This document shows positions 36,809 through 49,342 of a DNA stretch of 64,000 bases, piece by piece; the stretch's first letter is position 1, and the number at the start of each line of letters is the position of its first letter. A model generated the notes under the pieces. The model was not told where the DNA came from and searched no databases. It saw only the letters and a program-made list of their open reading frames with translations. The stretch covers positions 40,901,915 to 40,965,914 of the forward strand of contig CM060175.1 of the NCBI GenBank assembly GCA_030549775.1, given 5' to 3'. This stretch comes from Tamarix chinensis (Eukaryota > Streptophyta > Magnoliopsida > Caryophyllales > Tamaricaceae). Both the position numbers and the translations under genes were made by a program.

Positions 36809-39771
36809 AGGGCAATTACTTTGAAGGAGATAGAGAGTATGGAAGCTTTTGATGAGGAGGATGAAGAACTTAATGAAGACCTTGAGGAAGATAGTGAAGA
36901 CCTAGAAGATGCTTCGGAAGATGGATAAGTAGATTTCTATGTGTTACAATGAGTGCTTCAAGTGCAATAACAACCTCAACCTACTCAAAGGGAGAAGATC
37001 TTTAAAGCCAAATGTAGAGTTGAAGACAAAGTGTGCGAAGTCATTATCGATAGTGGCTCTTGTACCAATGTTGCTAGTGAAAGAATGGTGAACAAGCTCG
37101 GATTGAAGACCATGGATCATCCAATGCCATATTCACTTCAATGGCTCAACAAGGACAAAGGTGTAAGGGTAGCCAAATAAACTCTTATCTCTTTAAAAAT
37201 TAGAAAATATTTTGATGATACTTTATGCGACATTCTACCTATGGATACTTGCTATATTTTATTGGGGAGACCTTAGTAATTTAATTGGTAGGTTAAACAT
37301 AATGGGGTCCTTAATTAATACATGGTGAGCAAAGGCTAAAAAGAAATTTAGACTCAAACCTAATATAGATGGGGAGCATTCAATTATAAGGAGTGAAAGG
37401 CAGGAAGAGACCGAAGGTAAGAAGCAAAAAAGGGAGAAAAAATAGAGTTGAAGGCAAATGGGAGGAGGAAGATGTTGAAGGTAAGGTAGGACTAGAGAAA
37501 AGTAGCATTGAGCTATTTATCTTTAAAGAGTTAGAGATGATTGAAGTTATCAAGAGTGAGAAAAGTATGCTATGCCTTGAGAGTGAAGTAAGTTCAACAA
37601 GGGGAGTGTGCTAACAAGAATCCAAAATTGCAACAAGTATTGAGAGGGTATGCCGATGTTTTTCAAATGAGTTGCCACTTGGATTACCTCCTTTGAGAAG
37701 TATCGAGCATGCTATTGATTTTATGATAGGAGTTTCATTACCAAACAAGCTAGCTTATAGATGCAATTCGGAAGAGTTTAAGGAGCTAAAAAGACAAGTG
37801 AAAGAATTGTTAGATCGAGGCTATATTAGAGAAGCACGAGTTTGTGTAGCATACCACCTTATTGGTACCTAAGAAGGATAGTACGTGGAGGATGTGCATT
37901 GAATCTAGAGCAATCTACAATATCACAATCAAATACAGATTTCTAATGCTAAGATTGGATGATATGTTAGATGAGTTGCATGGAGTAAAAGTGTTTTTGA
38001 AGCTTGACCTTAGAAATGGATACCATCAAATGAGATAAGGGAAGGGGATGAATGGAAGATGGCTTTCAAGACTAATTATGGGCTGTATGAGTGGTTAGTG
38101 ATGTCATTTTGGCTATACAATGCACCAAGTTCATTCATGATGTTGATGACCAAAGTACTCAAACATTTCCTTGGAGTCTTTGTTGTTGTCGACCTTGATG
38201 ATATTTGGATATATAGTAAGAGTGAGTTCAAACACATGAAGCATTTGAAGAGATTATTTGATAAACTTAGGGAAGTGAAGCTATATATTAAACTAGAGAA
38301 ATGTGATTTTAGGATGAAGAGTGTGGTTTTTCTTGGTTACATTGTGAGTGGAGATAGTATAAGAGTTGATCCTTTAAAGATGGAAGCTATTCAAACATGA
38401 CATATTCTTATAAATGTCCATAAGGTTTGAAGTTTCCATAGATTGGTTTCATTTTATATGAGGTTTATCAAAAATTTCTTCACAATTGTAGCATCTATTA
38501 CATAATTAATGAAGAAGGGAGAGTTCTAGTCGAATGAACATGCAACAAAAGCTTTTGAAGACTTAAAGAAAAAACTTTTCAATGCACCACTATTATCTTT
38601 ACCTTGATTTAATTAATTATTTAAAGTAACATATGATGTTAGTGGTGTAAGTATTAGAAGGGTGCTTTCCCAAGAGAAGACACTAATTGCATTTTTCAGT
38701 GAAAAGTTGAATGGTACAAGACTTAATTATTCAACTTATGATAATGATTCTATGCTATTATTTTTTGTTTGGAAACATGGAGTCATTATTTGAAACCCTA
38801 GACTTTTGTACTTCACTCAGATCATGAGAGTTTGAAGTATCTACATGGTCAAAGGAAAGTGAGTCCAATACATTCTAAGAGGATTAGTTTTTTGCAAACA
38901 TTTGTTTTCTCTACAAGCCACATGAATGGAAAAGAGAATGTGGTTACAGATGCATTATCTAGAAGGGCTATAATACTTACAATGATGGATATTGCAAGAC
39001 ACTTTAGAGTTCAAAAGACTTTGGAGCTATTGTAAGAATATTTTTATTAGCCAAGAATGCAAAAAAAGAGTGCAAGCTATGGTTGTTAGGTGTGCTACTT
39101 GTCAAAGAAGGAAGAGTTTCTTTTACAAAGGGTTATACGTACCTTTACCCCTGCCTACTCAACCACAGGAAGGAGTTAGTATGAATTTTATCTTGAAATT
39201 ACCTAGAACACAAAGAGGCAAATATTCTATTATGGTGGTGGTGGATCGATTTTCCTAGATGGCTCATTTTATTCCATGTAACAAGACTGATGATGCTACT
39301 TATATTGTGGATTTGTATTTCAAGAAATTCATGAGATTGCATGGTATTCCAAGGAGTATAGTTTTGGATAGAGATGAGAAGTTCCTAAGTTATTTTTGGA
39401 AGACATTATGGCATATGGTATGAAAGAAGCTTCTATTTAGTATATCACATCACCCTCAAATGGATGGTTAAACTGATGTTACTAATAGAACTTTGGATAC
39501 TTTGCTAAGGGGATTAATGAGTAAGAGTGCTAACGATTGGGATGTTAAGTTAGCATATGTGGAGTTTTCTTACAATCAAAGTCCTTCAACTACAACAAGC
39601 TCTAGTCCATTTGAGATAGTATATGGTGCTAATCCACATATAGCAATTGATATGGTACCATTGAAGAAGGGGGAAGTGAAGAATTATGATGCACAAGAGA
39701 GAGTGGAGTTTTTTAAGAAACTTCATCAATAAATCAAGCACAACATTAAGAAGGAAAATGAAGTATACAAG

Positions 39772-40620
39772 TGATGTAGGAGCATCTAATGATTATCATA
39801 TTCATATTGATTCTCAAGGTAAGGAAGAATTAGCTTTTTTAATATTGGAGCCTATCATATTAAATATTCTTGATAATTTGTCTATGCTTGGTGTTGAAAA
39901 CAATTCAAGTTGTTCTTGTAGGTATGTTACGTATTTGCAAAAAGAAGATTTTAACACGCCTTAAAGTGTACAAGCATTCAAAGCATGTAAAACTATGGCA
40001 TACATAGGATGATACTTTACAACAAGAAGATATGGGAATGATTAGCATTAGTTTTATTAACTTATTGTAAACCCTAAGTGTATTTTATATAAGCTAGTGT
40101 TTGATGTAATTTCATGTATGTATCATAGTTAATTGTATGGCTTTGTAATGATTAGTCATTAGTATCATTTAAATGATGATATTATGATTAATCTTAGATG
40201 TTATATGGGCTTAATTTAAGTGATTAAATGGGCTTGAATTAAGGGAAAAACTTGACTGATTTGAGCATGAGTTGAGCCTTCCTTTCCTATATATACACCT
40301 ATTTGTACCGCCGAACATATGATGAATATAAAGAATTTTTTTATCACAATTTTAACATAACAAGGTCTGCATTTTATCCTCTCTTTTGAGTATCCTTTGA
40401 TCAAGGAAAGCTCCAGCATCCTTCTTCTGTCAATCTCATTCATTCAAACATTAAAACCAGCTTCAACCTTCGAAGAAGTCCAGCCTGAATTCTTTCAAGT
40501 TTAATCAACATTAAACCCAGTGTTTTCTGCTACATAATCTTATGATTGACACAACCAAATAACAGCAACCAATCCAACTCTTCCCTCCACTTTGATTACA
40601 CATAAACAAGACAAAAGCAA
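39772..40620 (+). mobile_element. solo LTR of sister CRM-like family inside integrase
   Basis: It starts TGATGTAGGAGCATCTAATG, as in gypsy element B, and is flanked by ACAAG on both sides (39767-39771, 40621-40625). Removing it restores a continuous integrase frame (..EVYK then HRSQHVFQLGDLVWL), which confirms the borders. The 3' end reads AAAAGCAA, so the last bases are diverged from the expected CA. A TATATATACACC string lies near 40291. Confidence 0.87.
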
Positions 40621-40880
40621 ACAAGCATAGGAGTCAACATGTATTTCAATTGGGGGATTTGGTATGGTTGCACTTAAGGAATAAAATATTTCCTAATCTA
40701 AGGAAAAATAAACTTATGCCAAGGGTATATGGTCCTGTCAAAATACTTAGAAAATTTGGAGAGAGTACTTATAAGCTAGATTTACCCGATTCATATGGTG
40801 GGATTTCTAGAATATTCAATATTGGAGATATCAATCCTTAGTATGGAGATGCAAATTTGAGGGCAAATTCAAGTCAACAA

Positions 40881-40888
40881 GGGGAGAA
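40881..40888 (+). promoter_or_regulatory. polypurine tract of gypsy element A
   Basis: GGGGAGAA stands directly before the 3' LTR. The identical string holds the same place in gypsy element B (59401-59408). Confidence 0.8.
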
Positions 40889-41945
40889 TAATGTAGGAGC
40901 AAGTGGTCAAGACTTAGCATTTATTATTATGGAATTTATTATCCTCTATTTAGAGAGGATCCCCTATAAATTTAAAGGTAAACAGATGATTATATTGTTA
41001 GTTATGGATGAAACATGCAAAAAAGTCACTAGTGATAAAGGCGTGTGCGTGACATGTATTGAGGGAAAAAATGTGTTGCATGGAAGGGATAAATGTGGTA
41101 TCTGCATGAGGAAACTTTAATCAACAATTTAGACGTGTAATATGGAGTATTATCATGTTGATAATTGTTAAAAAGATAAGAAAGTTGAATTAGTAAAAAA
41201 AAAAGTAACTTAATTCTATCTTTTAGGATTATCTTATTCTATCTTTTGAGTGTGTTTAAGGTAGGGAACAAGATAATTTTTTTTTGTGTTGATTATTATC
41301 AAATATTTAGGAGAATTATTTTGTAATATTAAGGGGTCTAATGGGATTAAAAACCATAGGAGTACACGACACAAAATAGGACGAAAGGTTGATGAAAGGG
41401 TAAGCTTTACCTAATTAAATTCTATGTGAATTCTTCTCAATTTTAATCAATTTTGTGTGAGTGATTAATATTTAAATTCTTAATGTAAAATAGAAATTAA
41501 GATCTATCCTTTAAATCTTCCATAAATTCCGTGCTATTCAAACCCTAATCACCATATACAATTGCCATCATCATCATGATCAACATTCATCTTTAACCTG
41601 TTTTTCTTACTTTATTTTATCTATTTCCAAATCTAAGATAATAATATTGTTATTATCAAACGATCATACTTAACATCTTAATTTCAAATTCTAATCATCA
41701 AGCATCATATTTCATCATTATAATATTCATATAATTACTAAGCCCTATTCGTAAACCTTTAACTCTAGCCCACGAACTAAATCGTCCCAAACCTTCAAGC
41801 ATCATCATTATTGTTTCTACCTTTTAGAATCATCATCATCATCATCATCATATCTTTATCATCTTCGAACCATTATGACCATTAAATAATCCTATCCAAA
41901 TCATAATATTACCCAACTCATAAGTTTATATTCCTACACACATCA
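40889..41945 (+). repeat. 3' LTR of gypsy element A
   Basis: The right-hand copy of the LTR begins TAATGTAGGAGC and ends ACACACATCA. Its first 230 bases are translated in phase with pol up to a stop at 41120. Confidence 0.88.
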
Positions 41946-44108
41946 TCTTATTTTTTATATAAAAATTTAATGATATAATAACTTTATTTTTGAAAGTTAC
42001 AAATTATAATACTAAAATATAATTCATATATTCATATTAAAAAGTTCATTTAATAATTTTTTTCTTAATTTTTATTTATATATAATGAAAGATACTAATG
42101 TTCAATATTTTTTTCTCAAAATACATAATGTTATCTATTAAAAAAATGGAGTAAGTATTTATTATTATAGGGCGCCTAGCCTATTCTAAATCTATCTGAA
42201 TCTAGTATTTATCATACACTGCTCATCGTAATTATATTTGTCCTAGAAACCGAAACGTAGAAACAAAATAGGATTGAGCTTCCTATGTGACTTTAACATA
42301 TTAGATCTATCTCATTTTTAATGAGAATCGATATCTAATATTAAATTGGACTTAAGTTTATATATACCTAAATTAGTTTGTACCCATTAATTTTATACTA
42401 AGATTTAACCCACTTGTTTTGTTTAATATATATATGTATTACTTTTATATTTGTTACCGTTAATTTAAATGTATTAGAGATTTTCATTAATTTTTTTATA
42501 TAAATTTGTATTACAAGTAATATGTATAATATTTTATTTTAAAAGTATTAAAATATTATTTAAAAAGTTTAGACAATTATTTTAAAATATTTATATTTTA
42601 ACTGAAATAATTTTTTTTCTACCAAAAAAATTATATATTAAAATGTATAAAGCGTAATTATAGTAGTAATTACCTTGTCCAATATTTTTATAAAAATAAT
42701 TGAATTCATTTAGATTGGTTTATAATCTATTTATCTATTAAACTCTGTAATTCCAGACAATAGAAATGATTATCAGTATCAATCACATTAAGCTTATTTA
42801 GATCCAATATATGGACACTCCTCAAATATTCTGTATAATATTGAAAAAGAAACTTAAAGATTCAAGTATGGTTTAAATATTAGATTGGATCGATAAATCG
42901 ATCGGATTATCGTCCAAGTTTCATACATCGGTTTTAAAAAAGGAAAGGTTCTTTTTAGAATGTTAGAATTTTACATAGACGATGTCCGGGGGCTAGTCAT
43001 TCATTCCTTTTCTATCTACAGACTTTCGGAAAATCAGTGAAAAAATTATTAAATTGATATATAATTTAATTATTTATATGTTTTATATCTTTTAATCTAA
43101 TTTTTAATATAAATCGTTCCGAACAACCAGCCCGATCTTTAAATTAGTAAATCATTTATGGGCAGATTTTTTTAAAACTATAGATCTGATTTTAAATTAT
43201 AAATTAATTATTCAGTTGGGTGCATATATTTTATTATCAGTATTCGATTACGAGAGACATGACCCATCTTGCTCTTTATTGTTCGGTCAAATCTCGCGTA
43301 CGTCTGAGTAGTCACTGTCTCTGAATTGTCTAATCGATGCCTAGTTCTGTCTTTCGTTTTGAATTTGAATTTGAGCTTTATAGAGAAGCCTACGGTACGG
43401 TCACTTGTGGCGTGTTCGTCTATTTAATTACAGAGAAGAGACAGACACGCTGTAGCCTGTAGTCACCCTAACCTTAGCCTGTAGGAGTCGTACGTACATA
43501 GGCTAGCTGCGATAAGGTTCTAGCTGCCGCCGATCAAGGAATACGTAATATTAGGTAAAAAAAGTAGTCGTTTTTCAGCTTTGTTTATTATGGACATTGT
43601 TTATTAGCGAAGTTCCATCCAGCTGCGGCAGGCCACTTCTTTGGGCAATTTGATGTCTCTGTCTGTGTGTAGTAGATGTTAGCTGATACATTCTGCCTCT
43701 CCGGTTTCGTTTTGTTCGTCTCTAACCCTTATTTTCATCGGTTCTGAACATCATACTTTGTTCAAAACTTCTACACCTTCGTCTCCGTTAGGAGCTTTGG
43801 GATTGAATTGCCGTAAGTTGAAATTATTCAACCCACTGAAGCTTAGGTTAATTTCCCCCCTTCTAATAATCTGTTTAATAAACAAATGACACAGAGACCT
43901 GATGGTCATTGGTATTGAAAGCGCGGGACTAATGATACAGAGTATGTGTCGTCTTTCTACATAAATATGATCGTTTGTGGAGCAGTCGCGCCCTTGCTGT
44001 TTGATACGTGATAGTCGCTGCACGGTTCTTCTGATTTATGGATGAAAGTGCAAGAGCAAACCACCGTCCGTCCGTCCGTATTGTCGTCCGTCTCCCTCTC
44101 GTACGAAG
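41946..44108. other. AT-rich spacer and putative upstream region of the NAB-domain gene
   Basis: The first 1.3 kb is strongly AT-rich with no frames of interest. From about 43250 base composition becomes more balanced. This part probably holds the promoter and 5' untranslated region of the gene at 44109, but I cannot point to a clear TATA box or start site. Confidence 0.5.
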
Positions 44109-45576
44109 TTGTTGCCGGCGACCGCGGCGTTATTTGCGATGGGTCAATTAATAAATCATAATGTCGAGTCGTCCGCTTCCATGTTTAATCCACTTCAGTG
44201 CTGCCGTCGCCGGTGCGGTTCTCAGCCGTCATCGCTATTTGCTACTTTTGCTGAAGGTAGCTATTTACTTCTCGCCTCCTCTGGACTTTCTCATCAACTC
44301 CCATCAAATTTCTGTCCTATCACATCAGTGCTCTTGTTGTTTAATGACTTGTATGCATCATGTTCTCCGTTGTTCATAAACCTTGAGACTTTGATGTGTG
44401 TGCATGCACGGCAGATGTTGATGAGCGAATAAAAAGATTGGTGCTGGACGCCGAGAACGAAGATGACGAAGCTGATACGCACCGCACCTTTGCACAACGA
44501 GCTGAATCTTACTTCCACAAAAGACCTCAGCTTCTTTCCCTCCTTCAAGACCTTTACAAGGCCTATCTTTCCTTAGCTACCAACAACCGTTACTGCATCC
44601 ACCACCGTAATCATTCATTATGCTCGTCATCCAAGGACCGACAACTATGCCCAGCTTCATCCTCTGATACAGGGCAGGAATCCGGAAGCGGCAGCAGCAG
44701 CAGCAGCAGCAACAGCAACAGCTATATAAGCTCCCACGCCGCCCAACAACAGAATCGCCTTGATTATAATTCTTCTGATCATGATGACGCGCAAAGCACA
44801 ATCTTCCACCATATGTACCAACTACCAACAACCCAATCACTTGAAAACATCAGCACTGATCAAACCATTATCAATAGCATCATTGTGGAGCTGGTGATCA
44901 AGAATGTTGAATATGAGATAGTAATTCATGAACTAGGATCGATGAAGGAGAGCCACTTTAGCAGCGGGGATTCATCATCTTCATGTCGTCATTTTCGTCC
45001 TCCCCGTCGCGGAGGAAGATAGCTTTACAGAAGAGCTTGTTGGAGGTTCTGGAATCGGAGAGGGTAATACTTGCGAATGAGAAGGCAAGGTTGGAGTATG
45101 ATGTGGCTGGATTAATGCGACTAAATCGAGCGCTGGCATCCGAAGCTATGTTCTTGAAACATGAGGCTGAAGGGGAGTTGGCACACTATGCGCAGAAATT
45201 GAGAGATCGGGATCTTACAGTTCGCAGGCTATCCCACCAAATTCAGAATCTTCAATCCCGAATCTTTATGCTAGAGACAGAAAACAACTACTTCCGTCAG
45301 CAGATGTCGAAGAAGCGAGATGGCTATAAGAAGATGTCCGTTTTCTCTTCTCAATGTAACAAAACTCAGGTACCAGCTGGCCGAAATGACCTCACTGGTG
45401 TGCTGTTGGAGGAGGCTTGTTTTCAGGAGAAGAAACAGGGAACTTCCATGACGAGAATGAATCGAGTCTCCGGTGGGGGCGGCGGCAGCAGCACCCACCT
45501 TGGGAAGAATTATAATACAAAGCGGCGGGTTTACGTTAAAAAATGCAATTTCTTCCTTTGTGGAACTCACTCCTGA
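44109..45576 (+). CDS. NETWORKED/KIP1-like NAB-domain protein, possibly a decaying paralogue
   Basis: Two exons can be joined: 44109-44256 (a second Met is at 44139) and 44415 onward, with GT at 44257, AG at 44413-44414 and intron phase 1. The splice creates SLFATFAEDVDERIKRLVL, which aligns with the NAB actin-binding domain, followed by FAQRAESYFHKRPQLLSLLQ and DLYKAYLSLA, the domain's most conserved part. NET proteins link actin filaments to membranes in plants. A Ser/Gln-rich linker follows. The coiled-coil tail (ESERVILANEKARLEYD to NNYFRQQMSKKRD, up to 45576) is in another phase. The first phase stops at 45022, so one base seems lost or two gained near 44970-45015. The WWW cluster usual at the start of NAB reads CCRRRC. 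It could be a pseudogene or a sequencing error. Confidence 0.65.
44688..44722 (+). repeat. AGC/AAC codon repeat within the NAB-domain gene
   Basis: A run of AGC triplets followed by AAC and AGC units encodes a Ser/Asn stretch in the linker between the NAB domain and the coiled coil. Confidence 0.9.
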
Positions 45577-45762
45577 TTACATCTGCCGGGATTGCAATCG
45601 ATCGGAAATAAGTCAAATCATCCAGATCCTTATATGGTACCTACGTTCAAAATTAACCTAGAATTGTTATATCTCTGAAGTTTAGATTCTGACCCATGTC
45701 TTCTCAATTTTTATGTAAGTTAATATTGCTGTTACTGTATTTTTGATCTACTGAGGCTTGAA

Positions 45763-45768
45763 AATAAA
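45763..45768 (+). terminator. poly(A) signal AATAAA of the NAB-domain gene
   Basis: A canonical AATAAA lies about 190 bases after the stop codon at 45576, in an AT-rich trailer. It is the first such hexamer I see downstream of the gene. Confidence 0.5.
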
Positions 45769-46202
45769 ATTGGTTAGTTTATAGCTAAAAAACTTTGAAT
45801 ATTGTTATTACATATAAGGTAAACAAATACAAGTACAATTAAAAAAAAGTTAAAGTTGGAATATAGAAAAGATGAAGAAACATTAGAATAAGATTTCACA
45901 ATAATAAAATTAGTTAGTATATATGGTGTTAATAATGTAGTTACATCATTAATCAAAACTAATCTAACTAAAATTGTAGTGTGAATTTTTTTAATGGTAA
46001 GAAGAGAGTATTGGTACTCTTAAGTAAAACTTATGTCCTAATTCATTTCTTATTTTCCTGATTAGATTAATTATGATGTGATTAGTAATGATGAAAATAA
46101 TAATTATTATATTAATATCAGTAAGAATTAAAACACACACGAACGCAAATATTGTTATTACATATTGGGGTTAAGGACATGACAACCATGTCAACGAAGA
46201 GA
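45769..46202. other. AT-rich spacer, no feature seen
   Basis: No coding or repeat structure was recognised between the gene trailer and the hAT target site. Confidence 0.5.
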
Positions 46203-47138
46203 TCCGCGACTAGAGATGGCAATGGGTCGGGTCTGGATCGGGTCCATCGAGATCCAGACCCAGACCCGTTTATTTTAGAAGATCCAGACCCGGTCCAGAT
46301 CCAACGGGTCTCAAAATTTCAGACCCAGACCCAGACCCGTCGGGTCCGACGGGTAATCGGGTCCTAAACGGGTCTTTAACGGGTCCAGCCATTTTATGTC
46401 TAAAAAATATATTAATTCATGCTGTAAATAGTAAATCTATTGTATGCCTACTAAACAATCGTATTTAAATATAAAAAAAATATTTAAACATAACTACCTG
46501 CTAACCCCATAAATCAAAGCTAAAATAAAACATAACCACCTGTTATGTTATACAAGTCTTCAACATCAGAGTATCTGTATTGGATTCGGACCATCCACTG
46601 ATCCACATTCCACACAAATCCATTTCAAGCTAATTTAAACAACAATCAATAATTCAGTGACATACTAAGTCTGATAGTAAATAATACATCATTGCTTACA
46701 AATACAAATAGTATAACGACATAATATAATTATACAAACGACAACAAACTAAAAATCAAGTAAAAATAATTTTTCAATCAACACCATTGTAGGCTTGCAG
46801 CTTGTAGGATATATCCTTGCCTCCTTGACCATCGATTCATCGGTAAGTTCAAGACTTCAACTTAACATCAATCATCATCTTCATCATTGTCAATATCTTA
46901 AAAATTTATAAGATTATAAATATTAACTTTAATCGGTGAAATTCTATACAATAATAATATTAAAGTAAAATTAAATAATTATATACCATATCACAAACGT
47001 CAATTACATCTACTCCATCCTCAGTGTCCGAATCTTCTATCATTGTAGCACATGCATATGGATTCTCCAATGTACCTTTATAGAATATTAAACAAATAAA
47101 TAAAAAATTATCTCATATAAAATAAAATATACAATAAG

Positions 47139-49342
47139 TTATGATTGAAGAGAGATTAAAATACCTTTAATGTCTTCAACCATCCAACTTTGTAAACACA
47201 TCAATGCCTCTACAGTTTTTGCATGCAGTCTCGAACGATGGGGACTTACAACCCGTCCTCCTGTGCTAAAAGCACTTTCTGAAGCAACAGTAGAAATGGG
47301 AATAGCAAGAATATTCCTAGCAATCTTTTGTAGAGTTGGATACTTGAGGTCGTTCTTCCAAAAATTCAGGATATCAAAACGATCACTTTCAGGCAATGTA
47401 TCACTTTCCAAGTAATGATCTAACTCACACCTCACACTTACTTTTCTTACTTTAGTTTTCTTAACTAAAGCAAATTTATCCTCCTCATCATCAACAGAAG
47501 TTTGAGGTGATACCCGCTTTAGAGAATTTTTCAATGGAGCTTTAGAAGAACCACAAGCACCAAGGTCACTAGAATAATCAACAACTTTCTTTTGATATTC
47601 AACCAAGAGAGCATCAAACATGTTTCTAACTCTATCCAATTCATTCTGAGCCTCATCATCTTATAATCTCCTAAAATAGTATTCAACACAATCCATTTTG
47701 TTTCTAGGATCCAAAATACTAGCAATAGCCAATATTCCATCAATTTCGCGCCAATATTTGTCAAACTTTTCAATCATCTTTGATGCCATAGAACTAATAA
47801 CCTCAACATCACTTCGTAGCCAACTTCTCAAAGCAATTCTAATCATGCATACTTTTCGAAAAAATAAATTTGCGGTAGGGTAATTTCTTCTCGAGAAAAC
47901 TACGGTAGTCTTATAAAAAAGTTCCAACTTCTTACATACAACATGAGCCAAATCCCAATCATCATCACTAGGAACTACAAACTTAAGTCTACCATATAAA
48001 CGTTTCAACCTTTTAAACACATCTTTATAGGGAAATGCATTTTGGAGCATCAAATAAGTAGAATTCCATCTAGTTTTACAATCAAGAACTAACATTTTAG
48101 AAGTATTGACCTTCAAATATCGACATGAATCCTCAAACTTTTCAATCCTTTTAGGAGTTAAAGTCCAAAATGAGACACAATCTCGAATATTTTCAATCCC
48201 TGTCTTGATCACATTTAATCCATCATTAACTATCAAGTTAAGAATGTGAGTACTACACCTCATATGTAATATTGCTCCACCAAGTATAAGAGACTTTTTC
48301 TCAAATTTTCTCAACAAAATTCTCATCATTGCATCATTAGTACTACAATTATCAACCACCACAGAAGAGATTTTGCTTTCAAGTCCAAATTGGGACACAC
48401 AATCTAATAAAACCTTGGAAATAATGCCTTTTGTATGTGGACATGGGACAAACGAAAACCTTCAAAATAATAATGAAAACATAATTAAAAAATTACACTT
48501 AATCAAGCTAATAAAATATAACGATAATAATTAAATAGTTACCTCAAAGTTCTACTTCGCAAATTCCAATCTTCATCAATAAAGTGTGATGTCACGACCA
48601 TGTATCCCTTTTTTTGGTTAGATGCAGTCCACATGTCAGTGGTGATTGCAACTCGACTCTGATTATGATCCAACAAATCCTTTAGATTGTGTCTTTCACT
48701 TTGATACAACTTCATCACATCATTTTTCAAAGTATTCCTTGAAATCATCTTGAAGGAAGAATTGAAGCTTTGTACAAATCTCCTAAATCCAATATGGTCA
48801 ACAATCGACAACGGATACTCATGCATCACCACTATGTTTACTAATTCCCTCCTTGAAATTTCTTGATCAAAGGACGTATCATTATTCTGCTTTATATCTA
48901 AACTTGCTGAGCCATCGGATTGAGTTTTTATACTCAATTTTTGTTGCTTGACCCCTTTTGATCCAAGCCTCAAATGTCTTCCAGGGCAAGTCTTATCTAC
49001 ATGCTTTTTAAGATGTGAGGTTCCACCAGTAGTTGCACAAGTTAAAATAGTCTTACAATGACGACATTTTGCCTTACCCACATCATTAACTTCAATTCTA
49101 TCAAAGAAATCCCATACCACTGAAGTGCGCTTCCTAGTTTTTTGTGTACAAATAGCAGAATCAAGTTCTTGATCTACTTCCTTATCACTTAGGTGCCCTT
49201 CATTGTTTTGATTTTGAACATCCTCCATGTTTACTTCCAAATCATCCACACGTAATGTAGCAGGCTGAAATGAACCAACACGAGTGCCCTTAGACCATGA
49301 AAACTTGGAAGAAGCACTATTAGATTCTTGTTCATGTTCCAT
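47139..49342 (-). pseudogene. hAT transposase (ZBED/RICESLEEPER-like) with one internal stop
   Basis: Exon 1 runs 49342-48543 and exon 2 48459-47139, joined over an 83-base intron with GT/AG ends. The join reads RTLRFSFVPCPHTKG. BED finger at residues 76-119: CRHC at 93-96, then HLKKH and a final Cys. RNase-H-like core: ITTDMWT with Asp near residue 236, then VVVDN, CSTHILNL-like STHILNLIV and KTRWNSTYLML. The C-terminal dimerisation domain reads YPTLQKIARNILAIP, STVASESAFSTGGRVV and ALMCLQSWM, including the conserved Glu of the catalytic triad. The only visible defect is TAA at 47661-47663 between FRRL and DDEAQNEL, in otherwise open frame, probably a changed Tyr codon. The family inserts and excises hAT elements by cut and paste. 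Confidence 0.88.

Larger units (their letters stand above)
37010..41120 (+). pseudogene. pol pseudogene of gypsy element A, reaching into the 3' LTR
   Basis: The protease part (about 37015-37275) shows IIDSGSCTNVASERMV and PYSLQWLNKDKG. RT (37670-38400) begins LPPLRSIEHAIDF and runs through [10 protein letters not shown], the GYHQMR motif, KTNYGLYEWLVM and FVVVDLDDIWIYS, where the usual YFDD is LDD. RNase H (38600-38985) ends at ENVVTDALSRR. Integrase starts at 39010, has the CATCQRRK zinc part and [20 protein letters not shown], then ends in the GPV/GPY-like motif at 40720. A solo LTR interrupts it (39772-40620) with duplicated ACAAG. The frame after the GPY motif meets one stop and continues to 41120, past the LTR border at 40889. 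Multiple stops make it inactive. Confidence 0.85.
34586..41945 (+). mobile_element. Ty3/gypsy retrotransposon A, CRM-like, mutated full length
   Basis: LTRs of about 1060 bp (34586-35645 and 40889-41945) enclose a primer site, gag, protease, RT, RNase H, integrase and polypurine tract in the gypsy order. The flanking 5-mers TCTTC and TCTTA match in 4 of 5 bases. LTR starts are TGATGTAGGAGC and TAATGTAGGAGC, and the ends are ACATTA and ACATCA. A solo LTR of the sister family (39772-40620) lies inside integrase, so without it the element is about 6.5 kb. The pol frame continues into the 3' LTR, as in the centromeric CRM lineage. Many stops and shifts make it inactive. Confidence 0.88.
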
